From assembly GCA_964532225.1 (NCBI GenBank), contig CAZHHM010000009.1:1-54190 (forward strand): DNA of 54,190 nt, written 5' to 3'. The notes beneath the pieces were generated by a model. It ran no database searches. It was not told the origin of the DNA and saw nothing but the letters and a program-made list of their open reading frames with translations. This DNA is from CAZHHM01 sp964532225 (lineage in GTDB: Bacteria > Margulisbacteria > WOR-1 > JAKLHX01). The first letter of the stretch is position 1. Every line of letters begins with the position of its first letter. A program made the position numbers and the translations under genes. This document shows positions 24,661 to 33,709 of the stretch, piece by piece.

Positions 24661-26271
24661 CTACCTTACTATTACGCTCTTGCCTTCAAGCTGGAATCCG
24701 TTGGTCGACATGTTGAACGGATACATGCCGGACGGCAGTAAAGACCCGTCATCGCGCTTTCCGTCCCATATGACGGAGTAGTCCCCTTTTTCATTATGGT
24801 CCGCGAACACGGTCCTTACTTTTATTCCGAGAAGATTATAGAAATCGAACCTTACTCCCGCTTTTTCTCCAACGTAATATTTGATCTCCGTTGCGGACGA
24901 GAAAGGATTGGGGAAGCCCCCGTACAGCTGCGGGAATATGTTCCTGGTATCCGGACCGGGACCCGGAACGAATTTCGGAGGGTAAAAGCCCGTATTTGCC
25001 AGGTCATATCTGTGTTTAGGCCACGGAGCGGCATACGGCTCGCATTTGCCTTCGGTGCCGACCGCATGGATATTCCCGTCCATAGTCCCCACTATGATAT
25101 CCAAAAGCCCGTCGCCGTTGATATCGGCTATTGCCGGAGCGGATGAATCGACCGGCGAGCCCAGATCAAAAGGGAATCCGTCCAAAAGTACGCCCTGACC
25201 GTCAACCGCGTATAATTTGCCATCGGTAGAGGCAAAGACCACATCCGGTTTTTTATCGTTATTTATGTCTCCCATAGCTGGGGAAGATTTAATCGGCCCT
25301 CCCGTCTTGAACGGAAAGCCTGTAACCCAGTACTGATTGTATGTCCTGAAAGCATAAAGGTTCCCGTCATTGGATCCAAATACAATCTCATATTCTCCGT
25401 TGCTGTCAACATCAGCAACTATGATCTCCCCTTTTTCCGGATACCCCGGGAATTGCATGGGAAATCCGGAGATAGTATTCCCCAGAACATCCATCATTCT
25501 TATTCTGGAGAATTGACCTGCGATGAGCTCTGTTTCTCCATCAGAATTCGCATCTCCTGCGGCAACGGATGTCGTGAACGGAAGCGCTACACTTTCATCA
25601 TAACGCCTGCTGAATATCCGCTTTCCGGTCTTATCATTTGCCCTCAAGTAAGACCCCCATCCATAACCGCCATCAGACATCGTATAAACCACTTCCAGAA
25701 GATTATCGGAAGTTATGTCAACCAATACGGGCGCACTAATTCTCAGATTCTGCGCACTGGGAGCATCGTGGTAATATAAGTCCTGGAATAATGTGTCCCC
25801 GTTCTTTCCAACACAATTTATGCTGAAATATGCCTGGTATGCAATTAATTCGCTTGAGGTAAAGATAATTTCTAACGCACCATCTCCGTTTATGTCGCCT
25901 ATCGCGGCAATATGGTCTATCCCCTCTTCCGTCCTAAAAGGCCATCCGGAACGTATTGTTCCGTTGCTGTTCAGAACATAGAACTTCGTATCACTTGAAC
26001 CTATTGCGATAGCAAGGTTGTTATTCTTGTCGAGATCAGCTATCGAAGCTGAGGCCCTTACCTTTGCTCCTGTTTTGAAAGGAAAGCCCGGCATGTTCGT
26101 CCCATCGGCATTCAGCACATACACATTGTTGTCGTCAGATCCTATGACGACTTTTTGTGTGCCGTTCCGCTCAATGTCTGCAACTGCGGGCGAAGAGTAT
26201 ACAGGGCCACCTGTCTTGACCGGCCATCCGGGAAGTTCCTTTAAAACGGGGCTCTTGTTTATGCTTGCCAT
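24661..26271 (-). CDS. FG-GAP/VCBS repeat protein with FlgD-like C-terminal domain
   Basis: The 536-residue protein is built from propeller-type repeats of the pattern SSPAVADIxxDGxxxxVIGSDDxNVYVLN (for example at 24-55, then further copies to about 400), a calcium-binding beta-propeller. After a Pro-rich link the last 90 residues (GGFPNPFSSATEIKYYV, FDFYNLLGIKVRTVF, VIWDGKRDDGSLLPSGMY) form an FlgD Ig-like or T9SS type A sorting-like domain. The N-terminus (MASINKSPVLKELPGWP) has no signal peptide. It follows the barrel-like gene after one base (TGA-A-ATG) and is probably co-translated. The usual role is surface adhesion or matrix, but the export route is unclear. Confidence 0.85.
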   Translation of the reverse strand: MASINKSPVLKELPGWPVKTGGPVYSSPAVADIERNGTQKVVIGSDDNNVYVLNADGTNMPGFPFKTGAKVRASASIADLDKNNNLAIAIGSSDTKFYVLNSNGTIRSGWPFRTEEGIDHIAAIGDINGDGALEIIFTSSELIAYQAYFSINCVGKNGDTLFQDLYYHDAPSAQNLRISAPVLVDITSDNLLEVVYTMSDGGYGWGSYLRANDKTGKRIFSRRYDESVALPFTTSVAAGDANSDGETELIAGQFSRIRMMDVLGNTISGFPMQFPGYPEKGEIIVADVDSNGEYEIVFGSNDGNLYAFRTYNQYWVTGFPFKTGGPIKSSPAMGDINNDKKPDVVFASTDGKLYAVDGQGVLLDGFPFDLGSPVDSSAPAIADINGDGLLDIIVGTMDGNIHAVGTEGKCEPYAAPWPKHRYDLANTGFYPPKFVPGPGPDTRNIFPQLYGGFPNPFSSATEIKYYVGEKAGVRFDFYNLLGIKVRTVFADHNEKGDYSVIWDGKRDDGSLLPSGMYPFNMSTNGFQLEGKSVIVR

Positions 26272-26272
26272 T

Positions 26273-27241
26273 TCAGTACTTTATTCCGACTGTCGCCGTA
26301 AGTACAGGCCCCCCTTTGATGCATTCCCCGCCGTTCACGACTGAAAGGCCCAGGGAGACAGGTAGAGTGAACCTTTCGCTCAGCTTGAACTCATAGCCGC
26401 CCTGAATGTACATGTTAAGCAAAGATACGGAAGCGATGTTCTTTTCGTCCCTTTCCTCGGCATACGCTTCTCTTCCTTCTACCAGAGTGAACTTAGAGAT
26501 ATCGGCACCGGCTTTAACAAAGAAATTACCGATGACCTTGTCGTTCCTTGTTGTGTTCGGCAGGAAATCATAAGCTATATGAGCGCCGTAGAAAGAACCT
26601 GTTTTCATCTTCATATAGGCGACCTCGGAAGGTACGTTCTCCGCTTCTTGCTGGTTCACGTCGTTCCATGCGTACCGGTAGTTGGCATAACGCAGATCTG
26701 CCAGATAAAGCCCGAGTTCCCCGCCTATAGAAAGCCTTCCGACAGGGTTCAGGTCCACGCTTGCGCTCAGAACGCCTATGGCCTTGCCTTCGGGTTTCAA
26801 CTGGGCTATCGTCTCTTCACAGCTTAGGGCGATGACCTTTCTCACCGTTGTCCCTGACGGATAAAGGGATGCCGGGAAATATCTCAACCCGATATTAACG
26901 CCGAACCTTACAATCTCTCTTACCCCTGCCTCATAATTAGGTCCCGGCGAGAGAACACTGCCAAACCCAAGCGGGTGCTTCAGGCTGACCGGCCAGCCCT
27001 TTGAATTGAGATAGCCGGCAAAAGCTTCGACAGCTTTCTTGTTGGAATTGTCTCTCTTGAACTCGAACAATGCGATCTCGGCCTCTTTCAGCGAATCTAT
27101 CCTGCCGTTGCCGAGCGCCTGGAATTCAGCCGAACTTCTTGCCTTGATGTTGTCCCTGAACTCTCCTCTTGGATCGTCGCCTCGGCCTAAATATTTCTGG
27201 TATTGTTTCGGAGCGTTTTTGATGATGATCAGGTTGCTCAT
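26273..27241 (-). CDS. Barrel-like protein of unknown function, no signal peptide
   Basis: No named family recognised. Residues 1-100 of the 322-residue product are soluble and partly helical (MSNLIIIKNAPKQYQKYLG...). From about 100 on there are amphipathic, glycine/aromatic-rich strands (YEAGVREIVRFGVNIGLRYF, SIGGELGLYLADLRY, NMYIQGGYEFKLSERF) ending in ATVGIKY, an outer-membrane-barrel-like terminus. No signal peptide is present, which is unexpected for a barrel. AGGAAG precedes ATG 27241. It is the first gene of a pair with the 24661-26271 propeller and is driven by the sigma-28-like promoter at 27285-27311. Confidence 0.7.
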   Translation of the reverse strand: MSNLIIIKNAPKQYQKYLGRGDDPRGEFRDNIKARSSAEFQALGNGRIDSLKEAEIALFEFKRDNSNKKAVEAFAGYLNSKGWPVSLKHPLGFGSVLSPGPNYEAGVREIVRFGVNIGLRYFPASLYPSGTTVRKVIALSCEETIAQLKPEGKAIGVLSASVDLNPVGRLSIGGELGLYLADLRYANYRYAWNDVNQQEAENVPSEVAYMKMKTGSFYGAHIAYDFLPNTTRNDKVIGNFFVKAGADISKFTLVEGREAYAEERDEKNIASVSLLNMYIQGGYEFKLSERFTLPVSLGLSVVNGGECIKGGPVLTATVGIKY

Positions 27242-27266
27242 GAATTTCTTCCTTCCGGTGCTCTAA

Positions 27267-27302
27267 GCACCCCCCTGTACATATATATCGTTAAAAATGG
27301 GG
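27267..27302 (-). repeat. Conserved upstream element, copy 1
   Basis: One of three near-identical copies of about 27 bases (others at 29502-29535 and 31711-31740), each just upstream of a minus-strand gene of this locus. Minus-strand core: ATTTTTRACGATATATATG followed by TACAGGGG. It holds the -10 box and extends into the 5' leader; in copies 2 and 3 the G-run acts as ribosome-binding site. Confidence 0.85.
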
Positions 27303-27311
27303 TTTTATTTC
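27285..27311 (-). promoter_or_regulatory. Sigma-28-like promoter of the barrel/FG-GAP pair
   Basis: Minus strand: GAAA (27311-27308), 15 bases, AACGATAT (27292-27285). The -35 lies in the last codons of the upstream FG-GAP gene (27305-29494). Confidence 0.6.
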
Positions 27312-29494
27312 AGCAGTATCATCTGTTTTGTCCGGATGAACCCCTCGGTGCTCAATCTGCAGAGATAAGTACCGGCGCTTGCTTTTGTCCCGTCATCGAG
27401 AAGTCCGTTCCATATCATATTGTATGTTCCTGTTTGGAGAGATCCGCTGAAAATATTCCTGACAGGTCTTCCAAGGATATCGAACACCCTTACATTCACC
27501 TGCTTCATGTCCAGCGGCTGAGGGATAAAAAACTGTATCGTTGTGGCATTATTGAACGGATTCGGATAGTTTTGGAACAATTCCGGAGATATCAGGCAAG
27601 ACGGGCATGGTTCTACAGGAGCTTTTTCACATTCTGGCAAATATATCGAAAAAGGATGGTTGTAATTGCCTGTCCCTGAGTTGTCATGTCTCACCCTGGC
27701 CCAAGGCACGGCATACTTATTTACTTTGCTTCCCTCAAGTTGTAAAGCGTGCAGGTCTCCCAACCAGTCAAGAAATACGGCTTCAAGCTTATTGTCCCCG
27801 TTTATGTCTGCCAGGACCACAGATTCCGAAGGTAAATATCTTGTAAGTGCGGGAAAACGTCCTGCCTGCTGACCGTTCTTACTAAACCCGAATATTAAGC
27901 TTTCAAGCGGGTAGTACTGACCGACCGGATCTCTAAAACCCGCGATCACGGCGTCCACAGAGGCATCATTGTTTACATCAGCAAGAGCAGGCGAACCAAA
28001 TAATCTTGAAGGCACGAAGTATTCTTTGCCGGGATTATCCATAACGACCATCTCACCTGTCCGGAAATTATAGTTGGAGAGCTGCCCTGCTCTATTCGCG
28101 AACACAAGATTATAGCTGTTGTTCTCAAAGTACAATGAAGGAGAATAAATAACAGAATTAGTGTCGGAAGTTGGGATCATCGTTTCAGTGCCGTCATATT
28201 TAAAAACTCTAATGATATTCTCATTGTCATAGTCGACACATACGGCCTCGTCTTTTCCGTCAAAATCAATATCTGCCGAAACAAATGAATACCCCCCTAA
28301 ACCTTTCTGGCTTAATACTTTCCTGAATATTTCGTTGCCGTCTTTATCATACGCATGAACAAATCCTTGGCTTGCCAAGACGATCGTCTTAGTCCCATCA
28401 CCCTTCATTTCACACACGACAGGAATAGAACTTTGTTTACTAGGCATTACTATCGTCTTTTCCCAGATCCTGCTCCCTTTATGGTCGAGCAAAGTCAACG
28501 TTCCACCTTCGCTTATATTTACGATCTCTTTGAAACCGTCATTATTGATATCGCTGACCAGCAGTGGCCCACCGGGCCGTTCTCTCAGGTCAGTACGGAA
28601 CAATATTTCTCCGTTTTCATTGATCCCATAAAGTTTTTCTCTTGAAATACCGCTATGCACCAATATTGTTTTCTTCCCCCTACCTTCCAGATCATCAACT
28701 AACGGTTCTATATGAATGTTAGCCCAACTCGTATCTGCACCGCCAAGACATTCAACCCACAGAGGAAAGTTAGGCAAAGACATGCCAAAACCATTTGTCA
28801 CGTTAAGCAGCCCGATAGGGAGCATAGTAACGATCTCCGGCAAACAATCATTATTCATGTCGGCAATTGTTACGTTTGTAAAATAGGCGGGGTTATAACA
28901 TGCCCGAACAGGAAAACCCGGAGCCTCTAGATAAGAACGCCCCACATCTTTTATGACAGGGTTAATTATCTTAAGGTAAGACCCGGCATTCATTTTACCC
29001 TCCAGGACAAAGTTTATTTGCAACGTATCTTCCGGACACACTATCCCTCGTCTAATTTTCCCGACTTTCCTAAATAAACCGCTAAACAATACTGACTCAC
29101 CGATCACTTCATTTTTTTCGTTGACGAACTGCAATAGCGCTGTAACCTCATCTGAATCTGATCGCATAACCGTATTTGAATCTGATCTCATAACACCATC
29201 AATTTCGAACTCAATAAATCCTTCTGGTATCGGTCTTGAAAGATGCACCGACATCCCGGGGGAGATTACGGGTCTGTTAGCGGAGAACTCGTAATTGTTG
29301 CTGGCAAGATCCACAGTACCATCGACCTCAGGAACACCTCCGGCCCCGTTCCCGAACGTGCGATAACCGGAAGTCACACTTGCAAGAGTTAAAATAACAG
29401 GATTTCTCTTGGGAGGATCGCCAGGCGAGGTCATGTTACAAACAGATGTATTCGGCTTGAATTGATAAGGAGCATTCACTATCCTGCTTATCAT
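27305..29494 (-). CDS. Large FG-GAP repeat protein with FlgD-like C-terminal domain
   Basis: The 729-residue product has an N-terminal region of about 200 residues with a beta-sandwich look (IPEGFIEFEIDGVM, MNAGSYLKIINPVIKD). Propeller repeats follow (VTIADMNNDCLPEIVTM, LLVSDINNDGFKEIVNI, SADIDFDGKDEAVCV, ALADVNNDASVDAVIAG, VVLADINGDNKLEAVFL). The 90-residue C-terminal domain QNYPNPFNNATTIQF... WNGLLDDGTKASAGTYLC is of FlgD-Ig/T9SS-CTD type. The N-terminus MISRIVNAPYQFKPNTSVC lacks a signal peptide. A 24-base tandem duplication gives the repeated MRSDSNTV/MRSDSDEV. It is paralogous to the 29636-31705 gene, sharing domain order and upstream region. Confidence 0.85.
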   Translation of the reverse strand: MISRIVNAPYQFKPNTSVCNMTSPGDPPKRNPVILTLASVTSGYRTFGNGAGGVPEVDGTVDLASNNYEFSANRPVISPGMSVHLSRPIPEGFIEFEIDGVMRSDSNTVMRSDSDEVTALLQFVNEKNEVIGESVLFSGLFRKVGKIRRGIVCPEDTLQINFVLEGKMNAGSYLKIINPVIKDVGRSYLEAPGFPVRACYNPAYFTNVTIADMNNDCLPEIVTMLPIGLLNVTNGFGMSLPNFPLWVECLGGADTSWANIHIEPLVDDLEGRGKKTILVHSGISREKLYGINENGEILFRTDLRERPGGPLLVSDINNDGFKEIVNISEGGTLTLLDHKGSRIWEKTIVMPSKQSSIPVVCEMKGDGTKTIVLASQGFVHAYDKDGNEIFRKVLSQKGLGGYSFVSADIDFDGKDEAVCVDYDNENIIRVFKYDGTETMIPTSDTNSVIYSPSLYFENNSYNLVFANRAGQLSNYNFRTGEMVVMDNPGKEYFVPSRLFGSPALADVNNDASVDAVIAGFRDPVGQYYPLESLIFGFSKNGQQAGRFPALTRYLPSESVVLADINGDNKLEAVFLDWLGDLHALQLEGSKVNKYAVPWARVRHDNSGTGNYNHPFSIYLPECEKAPVEPCPSCLISPELFQNYPNPFNNATTIQFFIPQPLDMKQVNVRVFDILGRPVRNIFSGSLQTGTYNMIWNGLLDDGTKASAGTYLCRLSTEGFIRTKQMILLK

Positions 29495-29501
29495 AACGAT
29501 G

Positions 29502-29535
29502 CACCCCCCTGTACATATATATCGTTAAAAATGGG
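29502..29535 (-). repeat. Conserved upstream element, copy 2
   Basis: Same 27-base core as at 27267-27302. The AGGGGGG run lies about 8 bases before ATG 29494 and is the ribosome-binding site. Confidence 0.85.
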
Positions 29536-29545
29536 TATAGATTGC
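29519..29545 (-). promoter_or_regulatory. Sigma-28-like promoter of the 29494 gene
   Basis: Minus strand: GCAA (29545-29542), 15 bases, AACGATAT (29526-29519). Upstream DNA (CTGTACC, TCTC, GCAATC) is shared with the 31705 promoter, showing a duplicated unit. Confidence 0.6.
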
Positions 29546-29635
29546 AGAGAGGATGGTACAGGGCTCCAGCACGAGCTTGCGAAGTGGTGCAGCCGGGCAG
29601 GATGAATCTGGTCGAAAGAATTCCCGAACTTTCCG

Positions 29636-31705
29636 CTATCTTACAACAACCATTTTCTTTGTTGCCTTGCTCACGCCGATCTGCAGGTCATAATAATATA
29701 CGCCCGAAACAACAGGGAGTCCTTTATCGTCGGTCCCGTCCCAATAATCCTGATAGACCTGTTTATCATCTGCGACTGCTCTCTTCAACTCTTTTATCTT
29801 TCTTCCAAGAGCGTCGTAGATATTTATTGTGTATGTCTGCCCTTTATATGAAGATTGGATCAAATAGGCGATCATTGTGCCAGAATTGCTGACAGGGTTG
29901 GGATAATTCTGTTCAAGTAATGGGTCAATTTCCCAGCAATAGCACTCTCTGCATCTCTTCCGGTAAATTGAGAAGGGAGCGGAAATATCCCCGGTGTTAT
30001 CGTTGTCATGCCTGAATTTTGGCCAGGGATCAAAATATCTCGGCACCTTTGACCCCGGAACGGACAGAACATGCAGTAAATTGCTCTTATCCCCAATGAC
30101 CATCTCTAACTCCGTGTCCCCGTCAATATCGGCAACTACCGGCGAAGCATTTGTCGAGTTGCACAGCTTCCACTGCATCCTGACATTGCCCAGATGGTCA
30201 ACAGCTACCACCTCCGATCCATGCGGGATGATATACTCATATCTTCCGTCATTATCAATATCTGCTGCCGCAGGTGAATACATCACGCCTGAATCCGCGT
30301 CTTTTTGCACACCGAAAATAACATCCTTGATGCCATCCCCGTTAAGATCGGCGATAGCAGGCGAAGCATCGTTATTTCTACCGTTGAATATTGGCCAGCC
30401 TGTTTTGGCTTTCCCGTCCATTCCGACGCAATATAATTTTCTGTCGTCACTTCCGAAAATGATTTCAACGTTACCGTCACCGTCTATGTCGGCTACGGCC
30501 GGAGAGGAGTCGATCGCAGCGCCGGCCTTGAAAGGCCATCCGGGAAGCTCCTGGCCATCAGTTCTGAAAACATGAAGAAATCCGTCATCATCGCCGAATA
30601 TGATCTCTTTTCTGCCGTCCTTATCAATATCGAACAGTGCAGGGGAAGAATCCACCCTGCCAGCTTCCAGTTTTATAGGCCATCCGGGAAGCGGGACGCC
30701 CTGATTATTAAGAGCAACTACATAGGAGGCAGCTCCCTTATACGCCCCACCAAAGCCCGCAATTATGATCTCCTTTGTCCCGTCCCCGTCAATGTCGGAG
30801 ACCGCCGGCGAGCTCGTTATCCAATCACACAACTTGTATTCCCACATAACGGATCCGTTACTGCCGATCACGCTTACTTTTCCGTTATCAGACCCTATTA
30901 CGATCTCGTTGCTGCCGTTATCGTCGATATCTGCCACGGCCGGGGAGGAGTCAATATATTTGCCGATCTTAATTGGCCATCCCTTCAAGGGTTTCAGCTC
31001 GCTGTCAAAGGCAAATATGCTTCCCGTATCGATGCTTGAAGTAACGATGATATCCGGTCTGCAGTCATTATTTATGTCAGCGATCAAAGGCGCCCCCCTG
31101 ATCTCTCCGCCAAGGTTAATTGTTCCTTTTTTAGGTTTATACTTCAGGTCTTTACCATCATGGACCGTGTATTCAGGATTTTTGATCTTCACTTTATCCC
31201 CGCCCGAAAAGCCATAGCCATAACGAATATTGATCTGTTGTGCAGGTTCACATTCTGTGTGAACATTAATATCCATGGAAATTTTCTGTGTGGTATTGCC
31301 TTGTAAGATCTGCAGATATTCGGACGCCAGGACCGTACCGTTAAGACCGATCACTTCTATAATGATCACACCATAATATTTTGAGATGTCACCCTCGCAT
31401 TCAAACTCGATCTTCCCTGAGGCAAGCGGTTCGTAAAGATCAAGAGCTATTGCGTCCCTCCTCACAGATGCTTGAACGATCGTTATGTTCAAACTGTTAG
31501 TCGGCCTTTCGATCTCCATGTTTAGTTGATCGTTCGTGGTTTCCTTTCCGGATTGGTCAATATATCTATAGCTTTTTATGATGTCCGCCAGTTTTAATTT
31601 GTGTGAGGAAGGCCGAGGAGGGTCTTCTGAGATACCCAGTGTTTTTCGGTCTTTGCAGATGAAATTATAGCTAATGACGCCCGCTCCGCTTATTTGTCCT
31701 ATCAT
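29636..31705 (-). CDS. Large FG-GAP repeat protein (eight repeats) with FlgD-like C-terminal domain
   Basis: Start ATG 31705 is chosen because AGGGG lies six bases upstream and the promoter box ends at 31725; the frame stays open up to 31795. The 689-residue product has an N-terminal sandwich-like region (about 1-200). Eight calcium-binding propeller repeats follow, such as SSPAVADIDDNGSNEIVIGS, SSPAVADIDGDGNVEIIFGS and ASPAIADLNGDGIKDVIFG. The C-terminal domain is QNYPNPVSNSGTMIAYL ... YWDGTDDKGLPVVSGVYYY. No signal peptide is visible (MIGQISGAGVISYNFICKD). The DPPRP stretch after the first cysteine resembles DPPKR in the 29494 paralogue. Probably an adhesin-like or matrix protein; export route unknown. 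Confidence 0.85.
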   Translation of the reverse strand: MIGQISGAGVISYNFICKDRKTLGISEDPPRPSSHKLKLADIIKSYRYIDQSGKETTNDQLNMEIERPTNSLNITIVQASVRRDAIALDLYEPLASGKIEFECEGDISKYYGVIIIEVIGLNGTVLASEYLQILQGNTTQKISMDINVHTECEPAQQINIRYGYGFSGGDKVKIKNPEYTVHDGKDLKYKPKKGTINLGGEIRGAPLIADINNDCRPDIIVTSSIDTGSIFAFDSELKPLKGWPIKIGKYIDSSPAVADIDDNGSNEIVIGSDNGKVSVIGSNGSVMWEYKLCDWITSSPAVSDIDGDGTKEIIIAGFGGAYKGAASYVVALNNQGVPLPGWPIKLEAGRVDSSPALFDIDKDGRKEIIFGDDDGFLHVFRTDGQELPGWPFKAGAAIDSSPAVADIDGDGNVEIIFGSDDRKLYCVGMDGKAKTGWPIFNGRNNDASPAIADLNGDGIKDVIFGVQKDADSGVMYSPAAADIDNDGRYEYIIPHGSEVVAVDHLGNVRMQWKLCNSTNASPVVADIDGDTELEMVIGDKSNLLHVLSVPGSKVPRYFDPWPKFRHDNDNTGDISAPFSIYRKRCRECYCWEIDPLLEQNYPNPVSNSGTMIAYLIQSSYKGQTYTINIYDALGRKIKELKRAVADDKQVYQDYWDGTDDKGLPVVSGVYYYDLQIGVSKATKKMVVVR

Positions 31706-31710
31706 TTCAT

Positions 31711-31740
31711 GCCCCTGTACATATATATCGTCAAAAATGC
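31711..31740 (-). repeat. Conserved upstream element, copy 3
   Basis: Third copy of the element, with one change (TGACG for TAACG) and a shorter G-run. Confidence 0.85.
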
Positions 31741-31751
31741 AGGTGGATTGC
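31725..31751 (-). promoter_or_regulatory. Sigma-28-like promoter of the 31705 gene
   Basis: Minus strand: GCAA (31751-31748), 15 bases, GACGATAT (31732-31725). It is divergent from, and about 25 bases from, the ftsH promoter. Confidence 0.6.
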
Positions 31752-31776
31752 ATTGAGAACGGTACAGCTCCCCACA

Positions 31777-31805
31777 TTGCCTGCAACCTGAACATAAAGT
31801 ATAAT
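31777..31805 (+). promoter_or_regulatory. Sigma-70 promoter of ftsH
   Basis: TTGCCT (31777-31782), 17 bases, TATAAT (31800-31805). The predicted start near 31812 leaves a 12-base leader containing AAGGA before TTG 31824. Confidence 0.65.
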
Positions 31806-31823
31806 TGTCTTTAAGGACACCAC

Positions 31824-33683
31824 TTGAAAGACGCCTGGAAAAATATCCTTATCTACTCGGTACTGGCATTTATTGTCATCGGGCTCTTTTCGCCGTTCTT
31901 CGGCAGCATCAACAAGCCGAAAGACCTTTCTTTCTCGGAATTCCTCAATAATGTCGAATATAACAAAATAAAAAAGGTCATCATCTCGGGCGACATAATA
32001 TCCGGCAAGCTGGCGGACGGCAAGGACTTTAAGACAAGGGCGATCAATTATCCCAACCTTATCGATTCTTTAAGGGAAAGAAAGATAGACATCTCTGTTG
32101 AGCAGCCCGCAGAATCAGGATGGCTGTTCAATCTCATAATACAGATAGTACTTCCCCTGCTTTTCTTTGCCGCTTTATGGTGGCTGCTCATCAGGCAGGC
32201 GCAATCGGCCAATTCCAACGCCCTTCAGTTCGGCAAGTCACGGGTAAAACCGCTGGACATCAACATGAAGGTCACCTTTGCCGATGTGGCCGGCATAGAC
32301 GAGGCCAAAGATGAGCTGAAAGAGATCGTTGAATTCCTGAAGTTCCCGAAAAAGTTCCAGGAAATAGGCGCAAAGATACCTAAAGGCGTGCTCCTCATGG
32401 GCCCTCCGGGAACAGGAAAGACACTGCTTGCAAAAGCTATCGCAGGAGAAGCCGATGTGCCGTTCTTCTCGCTCTCAGGCTCGGATTTTGTTGAAATGTT
32501 CGTGGGTGTCGGCGCTTCACGTGTCAGGGACCTTTTCGCCCAGGCAAAGAAACATTCTCCCTGCATAATATTCATGGACGAGATAGATGCCGTAGGCCGC
32601 CACAGGGGCGCGGGGCTCGGCGGAGGCCATGACGAAAGGGAGCAAACGCTCAATCAGCTGCTCGTTGAAATGGACGGATTCGACCCTAAGACCAATATCA
32701 TCGTAATAGCCGCCACAAACAGGCCGGACATACTTGACCCTGCCCTGCTGAGACCGGGAAGGTTCGACAGGCAGGTAGTGCTCGATAAGCCGGACATAAA
32801 AGGCAGGAAAGATATACTCACGGTCCATGCTAAAGGCAAAAAGATCGCATCTGACGTCGACCTTGAGGTCGTTGCAAGGCGCACATCTGGATTTACAGGT
32901 GCCGACCTCGAGAACCTGCTTAACGAAGCGGCCATACTTGCCGCCCGCAGGAACAAGAAGCTGGTCACCATGTCCGAAGTGGATGAAGCCACGGAGCGTG
33001 TAATGGCAGGCCCCGAGAAGAAGAGCAAGATAATCTCCGAGAAGGAAAAGGAAATGGTCGCCTACCATGAGATAGGCCATGCCCTCCTTGCCAAGCTCCT
33101 CCCCAATGCTGATCCCGTGCATAAGATATCGATACTGCCTAGAGGTTTCGCCCTGGGATACACCCTTCAGCTGCCTCTTGAGGACAAATATCTGGTCACC
33201 AAGGAAGAACTGCTCGAGAAAGTGATAGTCCTTCTTGGAGGCCGTGTGGCAGAGGATATCGTTTTCGGGGAAATGACCTCGGGCGCGCAGAACGACCTTG
33301 AAAGGGCGACCGAGATAATCCGCAAGATAGTCTGCGAGTACGGGATGAGCAGTCTTGGGCCAAGGACATACGGCAAGCCCAACAGGCAGATATTCCTGGG
33401 CAAGGATTTCGGGGAGCATAAGGACTACGGGGAAACTGCTGCCGACGCCATCGACAAGGAAGTGAACCAGATCATGGCCCAGTGCTTCAAGAAGGCAAAG
33501 GACCTGATGAACAAGAACAGGGAGATCATGGACCGCATGGTGAAGGAGCTCAGGGAAAAAGAGATCCTTAACGAAGAGGATATCGAGAAATATTTTGCCG
33601 GTATAAAGCCCGTACAGAACGGCAACGACGGAAAGAAAGAGCCTCCTGCCCCGGGTCTTGACCAGACCACCCTTTTTGCATAA
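31824..33683 (+). CDS. ftsH: ATP-dependent zinc metalloprotease FtsH
   Basis: The 619-residue membrane protease has two N-terminal transmembrane helices (about 7-25 and 103-125) around a small external domain, then an AAA+ domain with Walker A GPPGTGKTLLAKA (from about 193), Walker B IIFMDEIDAVGRHRG and the second region of homology AATNRPDILDPALLRPGRFD. The peptidase domain has the zinc motif HEIGH at 415-419 and the third ligand region SGAQNDLERAT. It degrades misassembled membrane proteins and some soluble regulators. The start is TTG 31824, with AAGGA upstream and a promoter in register. The C-terminal 25 residues are Pro/Lys-rich linker. Confidence 0.97.
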   Translation: MKDAWKNILIYSVLAFIVIGLFSPFFGSINKPKDLSFSEFLNNVEYNKIKKVIISGDIISGKLADGKDFKTRAINYPNLIDSLRERKIDISVEQPAESGWLFNLIIQIVLPLLFFAALWWLLIRQAQSANSNALQFGKSRVKPLDINMKVTFADVAGIDEAKDELKEIVEFLKFPKKFQEIGAKIPKGVLLMGPPGTGKTLLAKAIAGEADVPFFSLSGSDFVEMFVGVGASRVRDLFAQAKKHSPCIIFMDEIDAVGRHRGAGLGGGHDEREQTLNQLLVEMDGFDPKTNIIVIAATNRPDILDPALLRPGRFDRQVVLDKPDIKGRKDILTVHAKGKKIASDVDLEVVARRTSGFTGADLENLLNEAAILAARRNKKLVTMSEVDEATERVMAGPEKKSKIISEKEKEMVAYHEIGHALLAKLLPNADPVHKISILPRGFALGYTLQLPLEDKYLVTKEELLEKVIVLLGGRVAEDIVFGEMTSGAQNDLERATEIIRKIVCEYGMSSLGPRTYGKPNRQIFLGKDFGEHKDYGETAADAIDKEVNQIMAQCFKKAKDLMNKNREIMDRMVKELREKEILNEEDIEKYFAGIKPVQNGNDGKKEPPAPGLDQTTLFA

Positions 33684-33709
33684 AGTCCTCCGCGAACTTT
33701 GAATTACCT

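Noticed and set aside
24661..31705. Type IX secretion cargo locus
   Set aside because: The C-terminal domains fit, but no signal peptides and no T9SS component genes are seen here, so I do not claim a T9SS.
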